This document shows positions 1 through 8,159 of a stretch of 64,000 nt of DNA, piece after piece. This DNA is from Cytophagales bacterium UBA2561 (GTDB lineage Bacteria; Bacteroidota; Bacteroidia; Cytophagales; Thermoflexibacteraceae). The notes under the pieces are model-generated. The model did not search any database. It saw only the letters and a list, made by a program, of their open reading frames with translations, and was not told the DNA's origin. The stretch covers positions 41,339 to 105,338 of the forward strand of contig DDLX01000010.1 of assembly GCA_002340355.1 (NCBI GenBank), written 5' to 3'. The position numbers and the translations under genes are program-made. Numbering within the stretch: position 1 is the first letter of the stretch; each line of letters starts with the position of its first letter.

Positions 1-251
1 GTCTTTCGTGTATTTTGGGTTAATTCTTCTTCCTTCAAAAATAATTTTTCAAATGGATAATCGAAATATTTACAGATTTGGGCTAGTTGCTCAATAGTAT
101 ATTTATGCTCACATTTGGCAGATTCGATATTTCCAATTAATCCGTAGCTAATATTTAAAATATCACTTAGTCTTGCTTGAGACAAATGGTTATTATTACG
201 TAACTTTCTAACAATATGTATTACATCTAATTGAAATTCTGTTTTTTTCAT
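1..251 (-). CDS. XRE-family helix-turn-helix regulator, partial (C-terminus beyond window)
   Basis: An ATG at 251 on the minus strand opens a frame that runs without a stop to the window edge (83 codons). It reads as a small DNA-binding protein: a lysine-rich start, then the helix-turn-helix pattern LSQARLSDILNIS followed by YGLIGNIES, the usual XRE/Cro core in which the second helix reads DNA bases. A second helical part (TIEQLAQICKYF) follows, as in family members where the domain fills residues 10-65. The target genes are not visible. The next thing upstream is a hairpin block and a methyltransferase remnant, so it may be the surviving regulator of a decayed restriction-modification locus, but that is inference. 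Family assignment is confident; function is open. Confidence 0.82.
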   Translation of the reverse strand, partial: MKKTEFQLDVIHIVRKLRNNNHLSQARLSDILNISYGLIGNIESAKCEHKYTIEQLAQICKYFDYPFEKLFLKEEELTQNTRK

Positions 252-353
252 TAGTTCAAGAATATTTTACAAAATTTAGAGTGAGTATAAGAAGTTATTT
301 AAATTTTAACTAGTTGGTTGATTATTAGTGCTTTATGAAAAGAGCTTGCTATT

Positions 354-414
354 GGCTGTGTCCTCACAGCCGACTCTAAACTTCTGAGAGTGAGTCGTTC
401 GTGAAGATACGAAC
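354..414. repeat. Three consecutive hairpins (REP/MITE-like block)
   Basis: Three inverted repeats abut with no spacer: ggctgtg-tcct-cacagcc at 354-371, gactc...gagtc at 372-396 and gttcgt-gaagat-acgaac at 397-414. The first and third have perfect stems and loops of 4 and 6. No gene encloses them. Abutting stems of this kind are typical of dispersed intergenic repeats, but only one copy is visible here, so mobility is inference. Confidence 0.6.
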
Positions 415-476
415 AACAGCAAAAATGATATTTCAAAATTTTTAAACAACCTCTAAAACACTTATACTATGTGAGT

Positions 477-871
477 ATTATTTTGTTTAAATAGTGTACT
501 TGATTTGTTATTATCTCCAAAAAGTTTACCTAAACTTTTAATGAGGGGGTCTAAAACAGATTTAAAAATTGAGACACAAACCCTTGAGGATGAGTTAGAA
601 AAAATCAATTCAAAATGTCGCTAAAACTGTGTGTCAAGATGGAATTGTTTGCTATGTTGTTGGAAATCGAAGAGTAAAAGGAATACAAATTTCATTAGAT
701 TATTTCACGATAGAAACCTTTGAAAAAGAAGGATTTAAACATATCAATACATTTGTTCGAAATATTCCTAATAAACGAATGCCAAGCAAGACAAGTCCCA
801 GCAATCAAAAAGGAAAAAATGTTTCGACAATGCTTCATGAGTTCATCGTGATTTTGCAAAAAGTGAAATAG
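477..871 (+). pseudogene. C-terminal remnant of a site-specific DNA methyltransferase
   Basis: Two adjacent reading frames together resemble the end of a modification methylase. The first (about 477-624) reads ...GSKTDLKIETQTLEDELEKI and stops. The second, in another frame (629-871, 80 codons), reads YVVGNRRVKGIQI, then FVRNIPNKRMPSK and a closing STMLHEFIVIL, a block found at the C-terminus of many restriction-modification methyltransferases. The roughly 30 residues expected between the two parts are missing and the frame changes, so this is an internal deletion plus frameshift. All catalytic motifs (FxGxG, DPPY) are absent. It cannot be functional and marks a lost restriction-modification system. 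The 629 frame alone could be mistaken for a small gene with a GTG start. Confidence 0.72.
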
Positions 872-975
872 GATATTTTCATTTCTTTATTTAATTTGTC
901 TCATCAATACCTGAAAAAATTTCGTTTTCCGTCCTTTTTTCCGAACTTTGACTACCCAAAAAAAGCTGTAAACTT

Positions 976-2292
976 ATGAAAATATTAAAATTTGGTGGTA
1001 CGTCTGTCGGGTCAGTAGAGCGTATTTATGCCGTTAGAGATCTGATTGTCAATGATGAACCTAAAATTGTAGTCTTATCGGCGATGTCAGGAACAACCAA
1101 TGCACTCGTAGGGATTGGAGATGCATTATATGCCAAAACTCCCGATAAGGCAAAGCAATTAATTCAAGAATTGGAAACCAAATATCGAGGAGTAATTGAA
1201 GAATTATTCCAACAAGATGAGTTTAAACAAAAAGCCAACCGTCTGATTGACAATCAGTTTGATATTATTCGAGGATTGTGCGAATATTTATTTAATGAAC
1301 GAAAGGAACGCCGTTTGTTAGCACAAGGCGAAATAATTTCGACTCACTTGATGCAATATCACCTCGAAGAAAGTGGTGTAAATTCAGTTTTATTGGATTC
1401 TTTGGAATTCATGCGAATTGATGTACACGATGAACCTGATCTGGAGTACTCTTCTGAAAAACTAACCAAAATTCTAGAGCAATATGCTGATACTAAGCTG
1501 TTTATTGCACAAGGTTATATTTGTTTGAATTCCTTTGGTGAAGTTGATAACTTGAAACGTGGCGGAAGTGATTATACTGCTTCACTAATTGGAGCAGCCA
1601 TTCAAGCGGATGAAATCCAAATTTGGACGGATATTGACGGAATGCACAATAATGACCCTCGAATCGTGGATAAAACCCGACCAATTGCAGAACTTTCTTT
1701 CGAAGAAGCGGCAGAATTGGCATATTTTGGAGCAAAAATTTTACATCCTGCTTGCGTAAAACCTGCCCAAAGTAAAAATATTCCCGTTCGTATTTTGAAC
1801 ACTATGAAACCACATTTGCAAGGAACATTGATTACGTCTAAAGTTTCAGGGAGAGAGGTGAAAGCCATTGCCGCCAAAGACAATATTATTGCCATCAAAA
1901 TTAAGTCAGGGCGGATGCTCATGGCATATGGATTTTTACGAAAATTATTTGAAGTTTTTGAAAAATACCGTAAGTCTGTCGATACAGTAACTACCTCAGA
2001 AGTAGCAGTTTCTGTAACGATTGATGATGATAAAAATCTGGATAAAATTGTGGCAGAACTACAAGAGTTCAGTACGGTAGAGATTGATAGAGACCTCAGT
2101 ACGATTTGTATTGTAGGGGACTTGATGGAAGATACATATGGTTATGCTCGAAAAATATTCCAACCTTTTGAGGATATTCCAATTCGTATGATTTCGTATG
2201 GTGGAAGTAAAAATAATGTGACTTTATTGGTGAAGACAGAATATAAACATACGGTGTTAAATTTATTAAATAAATCACTTTTTAATTTGTAA
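976..2292 (+). CDS. lysC: Aspartate kinase
   Basis: Phosphorylates L-aspartate to aspartyl-4-phosphate, the first step toward lysine, diaminopimelate, threonine and methionine, in the cytoplasm. The 438-residue protein starts with the family signature KFGGTSVGS (residues 5-13) that binds ATP. GGSDYTASLIGAAI near 195-210 and FGAKILHPACVKPA near 250-265 are the aspartate-site motifs. Residues from about 300 to the end form the paired ACT domains that usually carry feedback control. There is no homoserine dehydrogenase domain, so this is the monofunctional form. It stands alone and is followed 25 bases later by a strong terminator. No Shine-Dalgarno is seen, as is normal for the phylum. Which end product inhibits it cannot be read from the sequence. 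Confidence 0.95.
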   Translation: MKILKFGGTSVGSVERIYAVRDLIVNDEPKIVVLSAMSGTTNALVGIGDALYAKTPDKAKQLIQELETKYRGVIEELFQQDEFKQKANRLIDNQFDIIRGLCEYLFNERKERRLLAQGEIISTHLMQYHLEESGVNSVLLDSLEFMRIDVHDEPDLEYSSEKLTKILEQYADTKLFIAQGYICLNSFGEVDNLKRGGSDYTASLIGAAIQADEIQIWTDIDGMHNNDPRIVDKTRPIAELSFEEAAELAYFGAKILHPACVKPAQSKNIPVRILNTMKPHLQGTLITSKVSGREVKAIAAKDNIIAIKIKSGRMLMAYGFLRKLFEVFEKYRKSVDTVTTSEVAVSVTIDDDKNLDKIVAELQEFSTVEIDRDLSTICIVGDLMEDTYGYARKIFQPFEDIPIRMISYGGSKNNVTLLVKTEYKHTVLNLLNKSLFNL

Positions 2293-2316
2293 AAATACAA
2301 AAACATTTTTAGGAGT

Positions 2317-2349
2317 AAACCCATCAGGTTTTCAAAACTTGATGGGTTT
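2317..2349. terminator. Bidirectional intrinsic terminator between lysC and the ABC permease
   Basis: A 10-12 bp stem, aaacccatca...tgatgggttt, with a short AT loop lies between two converging genes. A-rich and T-rich flanks on both sides allow it to stop transcription either way. Confidence 0.85.
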
Positions 2350-2371
2350 AATAAAAATAAGATTTTCTTTT

Positions 2372-4822
2372 TTATTGATTAATTTCAGAAATAGGTGTTT
2401 GTCGAACCATTCGTGCAACATGCAAGATTACGGTCAAAATGGTAACATGAGTAGTTATAAATCCCGCCAGAATAAAGGGGCGTATATTCAATTCAACAGC
2501 ATACGAAAATGAATCTAACCAGCTTTGTAATATCCACCATGCCAGAGGAATAGCAGCAATTGTTCCGACTGAAACCAACACCAAAAATTCTTGTGAAAGC
2601 AAAATTACTAAGGATTTATTGCAAGCCCCTAAGGCTTTACGAATCCCAACTTCCCTTCTTCGTTGTTCAGTGATAAATGAAGTTAATCCGAAAAGTCCCA
2701 TACTAGCCACCAAAACTGAAATTAAGGCAAATCCTCCTGAAATTTCACTAAGACGCTGTTCTTTGGTATAGAGTTCAGCTAGGTTGTCTTTCAAAAAAAA
2801 GTACTCGGGTAGGGCTTTGGTATAACTTGACCAAACTTGTCGAACTTGCTGAATTGCTTCCGTAGTTTGATTTTCATTTATTTTGATAACCACATATTTG
2901 GTCATGAACTTACGGCGGTCGAGTGTACAGTTGAATAAAAATGGCGTAATTTCGTGGTGTAGCGATAAAAAGTGAAAATTTTCGACTACTCCTACAATTT
3001 TTTCTTGAGAATGTCCTGTACCTAATCGTTTCCCTATGGCTTCTTGAGGTGTCCAACCTTTAAATCTGACATAGGCTTCATTAACAATAACAGCTCCTCT
3101 CAAGGGATCAGATTTTGGGCAATAGGACTGATTTAAATCAGCTTCCCACGTCAAATCAAGATGAGCCTCTGTAAAGCTATTTCCTGCTAATAGTTTGATA
3201 TTAAAGGTTTTAATAAAATCTTCTCGAACAATAATTGAGGGAATAAATGTAAATTCTTTTTCCTTTTTAGTTCGATATTCATGAGTTTGAGAAGCACGCC
3301 CTAAAATAGTTTCCATTGCTGTTACTGAAGTAATAGCTTTAGAATCTAATAAGTCAGATTTAAAACTGTCGTAATTATATAAAATATCCCTTGCCCAATT
3401 GACAGGTAAGATTAGGACTTGTTCTTTATCGAAACCTAAACGAGCATCTTGTAAAAAAAGTAATTGACGATTAATTACGGAAGTGCTAATTAGTAAGAAA
3501 ACGGAAATTACAAATTGTAAAACGACTAAGAAACGGCGAATAAATTGGTTGTTTTGACCAATAGGAAAAGCTCCTTTGAAAACAGTTGAAGCTTGGAAAT
3601 GTGATAAATGGATTGCAGGATAAATACCTGATAATAAACCTGTTATAAATGCTGTTAATGTTAAGATACAACTAACTTCTATCGGCTCAATAATACCCTT
3701 ACGGAGGGGATTACCTGATAAATCACTCAGAAATGGCAGTGCCAATTCAACCATAATAAAGGCAGGTAAAACTGCCAATAAACTCACTAAAAGAGATTCG
3801 ACTAGAAATTGAGCCATCAAATCTTGACGACTTGCTCCGATTGCTCTTCGTACAATGATTTCCTGCGCTCGAAGCGAAGAACGAACTGTAGCCAGATTTA
3901 TAAAATTAATTATAGCAATAATTAGGACAAAAACAGACATTATTTTGAAAATCCAAACATAATCGGCATCCCCATTTGCTTGTAGTTCATAGTCCAAATT
4001 AGAATATAAATGGATTCTTTCTAATTCCTGAAGTTCCAAACGCACTAAATCCCGAAGTGCTTCTGGAAAATAAGTTTTGACAAAGTCAGGTAGTTTTTGT
4101 TCAAATTCTGCTTGGAAATTGGCACCATTATCTGTCAAAAGAAAATATGTCCAACACGGATTCCACACCCAATTCTTATTATGTCTCGTTAAGCCTTTAT
4201 AGATAGTTGGAAAGGAACAAATAAAATCAAAACTAATGTGCGAATGAAGAGGCAAAGGTTCAAACACGCCCGTAACCTCAAGCTCAATATCATTCCATAG
4301 TTTAATTTTTTTACCAATAACGTCCTCATTTTTAAAGTATTTTCGAGCAATTTTTGGTGTAATGATTACGGAATTAGGGCGACTTAAAGCCGTTTTAGAA
4401 TCCCCTGATTGAAGTGGAAAATCGAAGATTTCGAGAAAGGTTTTATCCGCAAAGAAGAGCTTTTTTTCGTTATATTTCTTACCTGACTCGGGGTTTGAGA
4501 GCAAAATAAAAGGAGCTTGAAAATTAAATAAACGAACCGATTTTTCGATATATTCAGGAAATTCTTTCTCCAAAGCCGAAGCCACAGGAAAGGGAACACT
4601 TGCTGAATGTTCACCAATACCATCTCTTTTAATAACCTCTGTTAAACGAACAATACGATCAGAATGCTGGTGAAAAGTATCGTAATTGGTTTCATGTAAA
4701 ATCAAAAGAAATAAGACAGCAAAACAACCTAATCCTAATGCCAACCCAAAAATACTGATGAGTGCATAAAATCGGTGTTTGAGTAAATTTCGTAGCGTTA
4801 TGGTGAAATAATTGTTAAACAA
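2372..4822 (-). CDS. MacB/FtsX-type ABC transporter permease
   Basis: An 816-residue membrane protein with two MacB-type halves. It opens with FTITLRNLLKHRFYALISIFG, a cytoplasmic amphipathic start plus the first membrane segment (about 18-42). A large periplasmic MacB_PCD domain follows (about 45-260), then FtsX core segments near 285-310, 335-365 and 380-405. A second segment near 430-450, a second periplasmic domain and a C-terminal FtsX core (about 680-805, with RRREVGIRKALGA) complete it. The family uses ATP hydrolysis to move the periplasmic domains (mechanotransmission) for export of peptides, lipids or antibiotics; the substrate here is unknown. The ATPase gene lies 37 bases upstream in the same direction, giving an ATPase-permease operon. 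No membrane-fusion protein is nearby. Confidence 0.9.
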   Translation of the reverse strand: MFNNYFTITLRNLLKHRFYALISIFGLALGLGCFAVLFLLILHETNYDTFHQHSDRIVRLTEVIKRDGIGEHSASVPFPVASALEKEFPEYIEKSVRLFNFQAPFILLSNPESGKKYNEKKLFFADKTFLEIFDFPLQSGDSKTALSRPNSVIITPKIARKYFKNEDVIGKKIKLWNDIELEVTGVFEPLPLHSHISFDFICSFPTIYKGLTRHNKNWVWNPCWTYFLLTDNGANFQAEFEQKLPDFVKTYFPEALRDLVRLELQELERIHLYSNLDYELQANGDADYVWIFKIMSVFVLIIAIINFINLATVRSSLRAQEIIVRRAIGASRQDLMAQFLVESLLVSLLAVLPAFIMVELALPFLSDLSGNPLRKGIIEPIEVSCILTLTAFITGLLSGIYPAIHLSHFQASTVFKGAFPIGQNNQFIRRFLVVLQFVISVFLLISTSVINRQLLFLQDARLGFDKEQVLILPVNWARDILYNYDSFKSDLLDSKAITSVTAMETILGRASQTHEYRTKKEKEFTFIPSIIVREDFIKTFNIKLLAGNSFTEAHLDLTWEADLNQSYCPKSDPLRGAVIVNEAYVRFKGWTPQEAIGKRLGTGHSQEKIVGVVENFHFLSLHHEITPFLFNCTLDRRKFMTKYVVIKINENQTTEAIQQVRQVWSSYTKALPEYFFLKDNLAELYTKEQRLSEISGGFALISVLVASMGLFGLTSFITEQRRREVGIRKALGACNKSLVILLSQEFLVLVSVGTIAAIPLAWWILQSWLDSFSYAVELNIRPFILAGFITTHVTILTVILHVARMVRQTPISEINQ

Positions 4823-4859
4823 TTTCTTCGATAAACTTTAATTTTAAATTAAAAAATAG

Positions 4860-5546
4860 TTAAAAAGCAAGACGGTTAATATTTTCGGTAACGATTTGAC
4901 CATCATATAGGTGCAAAACCCGTTGGGCATAATCTGCATTTCGTTGTGAGTGTGTAACTAAGATAATAGTTGTGCCGTTTTCGTTTAGTCGGCTGAAAAT
5001 ATCCATAACTTCCCGTCCCTTTGCCGAGTCTAAATTACCTGTTGGTTCGTCAGCTAACAAAATTTTGGGGTTGGTAACAATCGCTCTAGCAACTGCCACC
5101 CGTTGTTGTTGTCCTCCTGAAAGTTGCTGAGGGTAAGCCCGTTGTTTATGTGCAATTTGTAATTGTTCCATGACCTGATGCACTCGAATTCGGCGGTTAT
5201 TTTTGGGGATATTCAAATATGCTAAAGGCAATTCAATATTTTCAAAAATGGAAAGTTCTTCAATTAAATTAAAACTCTGAAACACAAAACCCAAATAACG
5301 TTTTCGGAGATTAGCCTTCTCACGGTCAGACATTTGAGCCGTATTTCGTCCGAAAAAAAAGAGGTCTCCTCTAGTGGCTTTGTCTAATAGGGCTAAAATA
5401 TTAAGTAAACTTGATTTACCACACCCTGATGGTCCTGTAATTGCTACAAATTCACCTGCTTGAATTTCCAAATTAATATTATCTAAGGCAACCGTCTCGA
5501 CATTAAGACTCCGATAGACTTTTTGTAAATTAACGGCTTTTATCAT
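4860..5546 (-). CDS. ABC transporter ATP-binding protein (LolD/MacB type)
   Basis: A 228-residue nucleotide-binding subunit that powers the permease encoded just downstream. Motifs in order: Walker A GPSGCGKSS (about 39-47), Q-loop VFQSFN (about 87-92), signature LSGGQQQRVAVARAI (about 141-155), Walker B ILLADEPTGNLDS (about 162-174) and H-loop VTHS (about 199). The TGNLDS ending is typical of the LolD/MacB/FtsE group that pairs with FtsX-like permeases. It is first in a two-gene operon, with a 37-base gap before the permease. What is exported cannot be told from sequence. Confidence 0.92.
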   Translation of the reverse strand: MIKAVNLQKVYRSLNVETVALDNINLEIQAGEFVAITGPSGCGKSSLLNILALLDKATRGDLFFFGRNTAQMSDREKANLRKRYLGFVFQSFNLIEELSIFENIELPLAYLNIPKNNRRIRVHQVMEQLQIAHKQRAYPQQLSGGQQQRVAVARAIVTNPKILLADEPTGNLDSAKGREVMDIFSRLNENGTTIILVTHSQRNADYAQRVLHLYDGQIVTENINRLAF

Positions 5547-5922
5547 GGTATTTTATAGAAATTTTCAAGGGATTATCAACAGAAATACAGTAAATTAGGC
5601 GTACTATGGCTATAGTCAAGGATTAGACCTATTTAAATAAAAACTTGATTATCAATTTTTTAAATAATAAATTATACTTTAGCTTTGCCGAAAAATGTAC
5701 GAATATAAACTGAAAGGTGTACATTTTCGGACATTCCGAAAGTAGAAAATTCAAAAAATCGCAAGATTCGCCAAATTTTTTATGTATCATAATCGAATTT
5801 ACTCTAAGTCTTTGAATCTTATTTTGGGCTAAAGTTTCTATTATTTTCAGATATTACGCCCCCAATAAAAAAAGATACTATTTTCTCAGTATCATTTTTC
5901 TTATCTTTTTAATTATAAATTA
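5547..5922. other. Divergent intergenic region between ABC operon and bioB
   Basis: This 376-base AT-rich gap serves divergent genes. It holds a TAnnTTTG-type box (5680-5687) and, directly after it, an inverted repeat (5688-5730), both listed separately. I see no coding frame or RNA gene in the rest. Confidence 0.6.
5680..5730 (+). promoter_or_regulatory. Candidate bioB promoter -7 box with adjoining inverted repeat
   Basis: TAGCTTTG at 5680-5687 matches the Bacteroidota -7 consensus TAnnTTTG; no good TTTG lies upstream, only a T-run. It is followed at once by ccgaaaaatgtac (5688-5700) and gtacattttcgg (5719-5730), which pair across an 18-base loop with one bulged base. If the box is used, the hairpin sits at the 5' end of an approximately 230-base bioB leader, as an operator or mRNA structure. 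The nature of the regulator is unknown. Confidence 0.4.
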
Positions 5923-6954
5923 ATGACTATAGAAGAATTAATCAATCCCAACTTGGTGGATATCGAAAATCCATCTATTAACTTAACTTCAAGTATCCGT
6001 AGAGATTGGACAACTGAGGAGATTTCTTCGATTTATCATTCTCCTGTTTTAGAGTTAATGTACCAAGCCGCAACGGTGCATCGTCAATTTCATGACCCAC
6101 AAGAAGTACAGGTTTGTACTTTACTTTCTGTCAAAACAGGAGGCTGTGCTGAAGATTGTGCTTATTGTCCTCAAGCAGCTCGTTATCAGACAAATAGCCC
6201 TGTACATAAGTTGCTTCCAGTTGAGACAGTACTAAAACATGCCCGAACCGCTAAAGATAACGGTAGTACTCGGTTTTGTATGGGAGCAGCTTGGCGAAGC
6301 GTCCGAGATAATCGAGACTTTGATAAAGTACTGGAAATGGTCAAAGGCGTAAGTAATGTTGGTTTGGAAGTTTGTTGTACACTTGGAATGCTGACCTCCG
6401 AACAAGCGCAAAAGCTCAAAGAGGCGGGGTTATATGCTTACAATCACAATTTGGATACTGATGAAAGCCATTATTCGGAGATTATTTCGACTCGAACTTA
6501 TGACGATCGTTTGGAGACCTTAGAAAATGTTCGTCAAGCAAAAATCTCGGTTTGTTCGGGTGGAATTATTGGGCTAGGAGAGACTGACGATAATCGAATT
6601 GGAATGCTTCACACCCTTGCAACCTTGCCTGAACATCCTGAATCTGTGCCTGTTAATGCCTTGGTAGCAGTGGAAGGAACACCTCTTGAAAACCAAAAAA
6701 GAGTTTCGGTTTGGGAAATGGTGCGAATGATTGCTACGGCACGAATTATAATGCCTAAAGCAATGGTTCGGCTTTCGGCTGGACGGCTCGAAATGAGCTT
6801 TGAAGAGCAAGCTTTATGTTTCTTGGCAGGGGCAAATTCGATTTTTGCAGGGGATACTCTACTTACTACTCCCAATCCTGAAGAAGATCAAGATAAACAA
6901 ATGTTCCAAGTCTTGAATCTCAAGCCTCGAAAATCACATAAACATCATCATTAA
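5923..6954 (+). CDS. bioB: Biotin synthase
   Basis: Radical-SAM enzyme that inserts sulfur into dethiobiotin, the last step of biotin synthesis. The 343-residue protein has the CxxxCxxC cluster motif at C75, C79 and C82 (GGCAEDCAYCPQA) for the 4Fe-4S/SAM site, followed by FCMGAAWR and LEVCCTLG. YNHNLDT and LPVETVL-type blocks of the BioB barrel are present, and RLSAGRLEM supplies the conserved arginine that binds the 2Fe-2S cluster. It ends in a histidine-rich tail (KSHKHHH) of no known role. No other bio genes are adjacent. A strong terminator follows 8 bases after the stop, so it is a single-gene unit. It is preceded by a candidate promoter plus hairpin. Confidence 0.95.
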   Translation: MTIEELINPNLVDIENPSINLTSSIRRDWTTEEISSIYHSPVLELMYQAATVHRQFHDPQEVQVCTLLSVKTGGCAEDCAYCPQAARYQTNSPVHKLLPVETVLKHARTAKDNGSTRFCMGAAWRSVRDNRDFDKVLEMVKGVSNVGLEVCCTLGMLTSEQAQKLKEAGLYAYNHNLDTDESHYSEIISTRTYDDRLETLENVRQAKISVCSGGIIGLGETDDNRIGMLHTLATLPEHPESVPVNALVAVEGTPLENQKRVSVWEMVRMIATARIIMPKAMVRLSAGRLEMSFEEQALCFLAGANSIFAGDTLLTTPNPEEDQDKQMFQVLNLKPRKSHKHHH

Positions 6955-6962
6955 CTTATCTC

Positions 6963-6994
6963 AACCCCTAAGGTTTACAAAAACCTTAGGGGTT
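6963..6994 (+). terminator. Intrinsic terminator of bioB
   Basis: A perfect 14-bp stem aacccctaaggttt / aaaccttaggggtt with a 4-base loop, followed by a short T-rich stretch, starts 8 bases after the bioB stop codon. Confidence 0.88.
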
Positions 6995-7016
6995 TCTACT
7001 TTAAAAAAACAAAGTC

Positions 7017-7544
7017 ATGACTCAAGATTTACGCTTTCCAATTGGTGAATTCATTTTTCCAACTGCATTTTCTGCAATTGATACAGAGAAATATATTTCT
7101 ACTATTGAAGAACTTCCAGAAAAGCTAACTAATTTAGTATCTGATTTATCTGATAATCAATTAGATATTTCTTATCGTTCTCAAGGATGGACAATTCGAC
7201 AAGTAGTACATCATTTGGTAGATAGTCACATGAATTCATATATTCGTTTCAAATTGGCTCTGACCGAAGAGAATCCAACTATTCGTCCCTATTTTGAAAA
7301 TCATTGGGCAGAACTTCCAGATACTTTTGAAACTCCAATTGAAGTTTCTTTACAGTTGCTAAAAAACTTGCATCAACGTTGGATAATTCTCTTAAAATCA
7401 ATTTCTAAGAAAGATTTAAACCGTGTTTTTACGCATCCCGAGATGAATACTACCATTACACTTTGGCAAAATATAGCTCTGTATGCATGGCATAGCGAGC
7501 ATCATTTGGCACATGTCAAACAGGCATTAAAAACAATAGAATAA
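7017..7544 (+). CDS. DinB-superfamily protein, YfiT/BstA-like (putative bacillithiol S-transferase or metal-dependent hydrolase)
   Basis: A 175-residue four-helix-bundle protein. It begins LRFPIGEFIFP, the characteristic start of YfiT-type DinB proteins, then carries the three-histidine metal site pattern: HHLVDSHMNSY around residues 65-75 and HSEHHLAHVKQ near the end. Related proteins in Firmicutes conjugate bacillithiol to electrophiles, and many Bacteroidota make bacillithiol, so a detoxifying thiol transferase is a reasonable reading; the reaction here is not shown by sequence. The next gene starts only one base after its stop, so the two are almost certainly co-transcribed. Confidence 0.8.
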   Translation: MTQDLRFPIGEFIFPTAFSAIDTEKYISTIEELPEKLTNLVSDLSDNQLDISYRSQGWTIRQVVHHLVDSHMNSYIRFKLALTEENPTIRPYFENHWAELPDTFETPIEVSLQLLKNLHQRWIILLKSISKKDLNRVFTHPEMNTTITLWQNIALYAWHSEHHLAHVKQALKTIE

Positions 7545-7545
7545 A

Positions 7546-8157
7546 ATGATTGGGGAGTTAGCTATTTTATGGAAAAGCCTAACTAATTCTTATAAAGTTA
7601 ATGAGAAAATTTCAGAAGAAGTATTCGCGAAAATTCTGCAAAATTATCAAGAATTTCATCGGTATTATCACAATTTAGAACATATCTCAGAATTACTTTG
7701 TTGGAGTCAAAAATTTGAAAATAAGCTAAATAATTCTGAAACAGTTCAATTTTCAATTTGGTTTCATGATATAATTTATAAATCACATCGTAAAGATAAT
7801 GAAGTTCGAAGTGCTGATTTTGCTAAGTTACAATTGAAAAAAATGCAAATTCCTAAAAAAATTATCAAAATGGTGTGTGAATATATTTTAGCTACGAAAT
7901 CACATCAAGCTCCAAATGATATCGATCTGCAATATTTTTTGGATTTTGATTTGGCAATTTTAGGAGCATCTCCTTTGAAATATGAAAAATACCAAAAAGC
8001 AGTTCGGAAAGAATACAGTTTTGTTCCTGACTTTTTGTATAGGAAAGCTCGTAAAAAAGTACTTCAAAATTTTTTAGGTCGTTCTCAGATTTTTTTTCAA
8101 TTAACTGATTTAGAAGAAATTGCCCGTAAAAATATTCAAAATGAATTGAATGGGTGA
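7546..8157 (+). CDS. HD-superfamily phosphohydrolase (COG4339-like)
   Basis: A 203-residue cytoplasmic protein with the HD-type metal-binding layout. YHNLEHISELL (about 42-52) gives the first histidines, FSIWFHDIIYKSHRKDNEVRSA (about 68-90) holds the central HD pair, and ATKSH (about 126-130) and DFDLAILG (about 141-148) give the later His and Asp. This arrangement matches small predicted metal-dependent phosphohydrolases often mislabelled as NMDA-receptor subunits. The substrate is unknown. It directly follows the YfiT-like gene (one-base gap) and converges on the glycosyltransferase gene, whose stop is two bases away. Confidence 0.8.
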   Translation: MIGELAILWKSLTNSYKVNEKISEEVFAKILQNYQEFHRYYHNLEHISELLCWSQKFENKLNNSETVQFSIWFHDIIYKSHRKDNEVRSADFAKLQLKKMQIPKKIIKMVCEYILATKSHQAPNDIDLQYFLDFDLAILGASPLKYEKYQKAVRKEYSFVPDFLYRKARKKVLQNFLGRSQIFFQLTDLEEIARKNIQNELNG

Positions 8158-8159
8158 AT

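Noticed and set aside
629..871. Apparent 80-codon gene with a GTG start
   Set aside because: It begins in the middle of a conserved methyltransferase block and lacks all catalytic motifs; treated as part of the pseudogene.
1502..1922. Antisense open frames inside lysC
   Set aside because: They are shadows of a strongly conserved gene, with no independent motifs or promoter.
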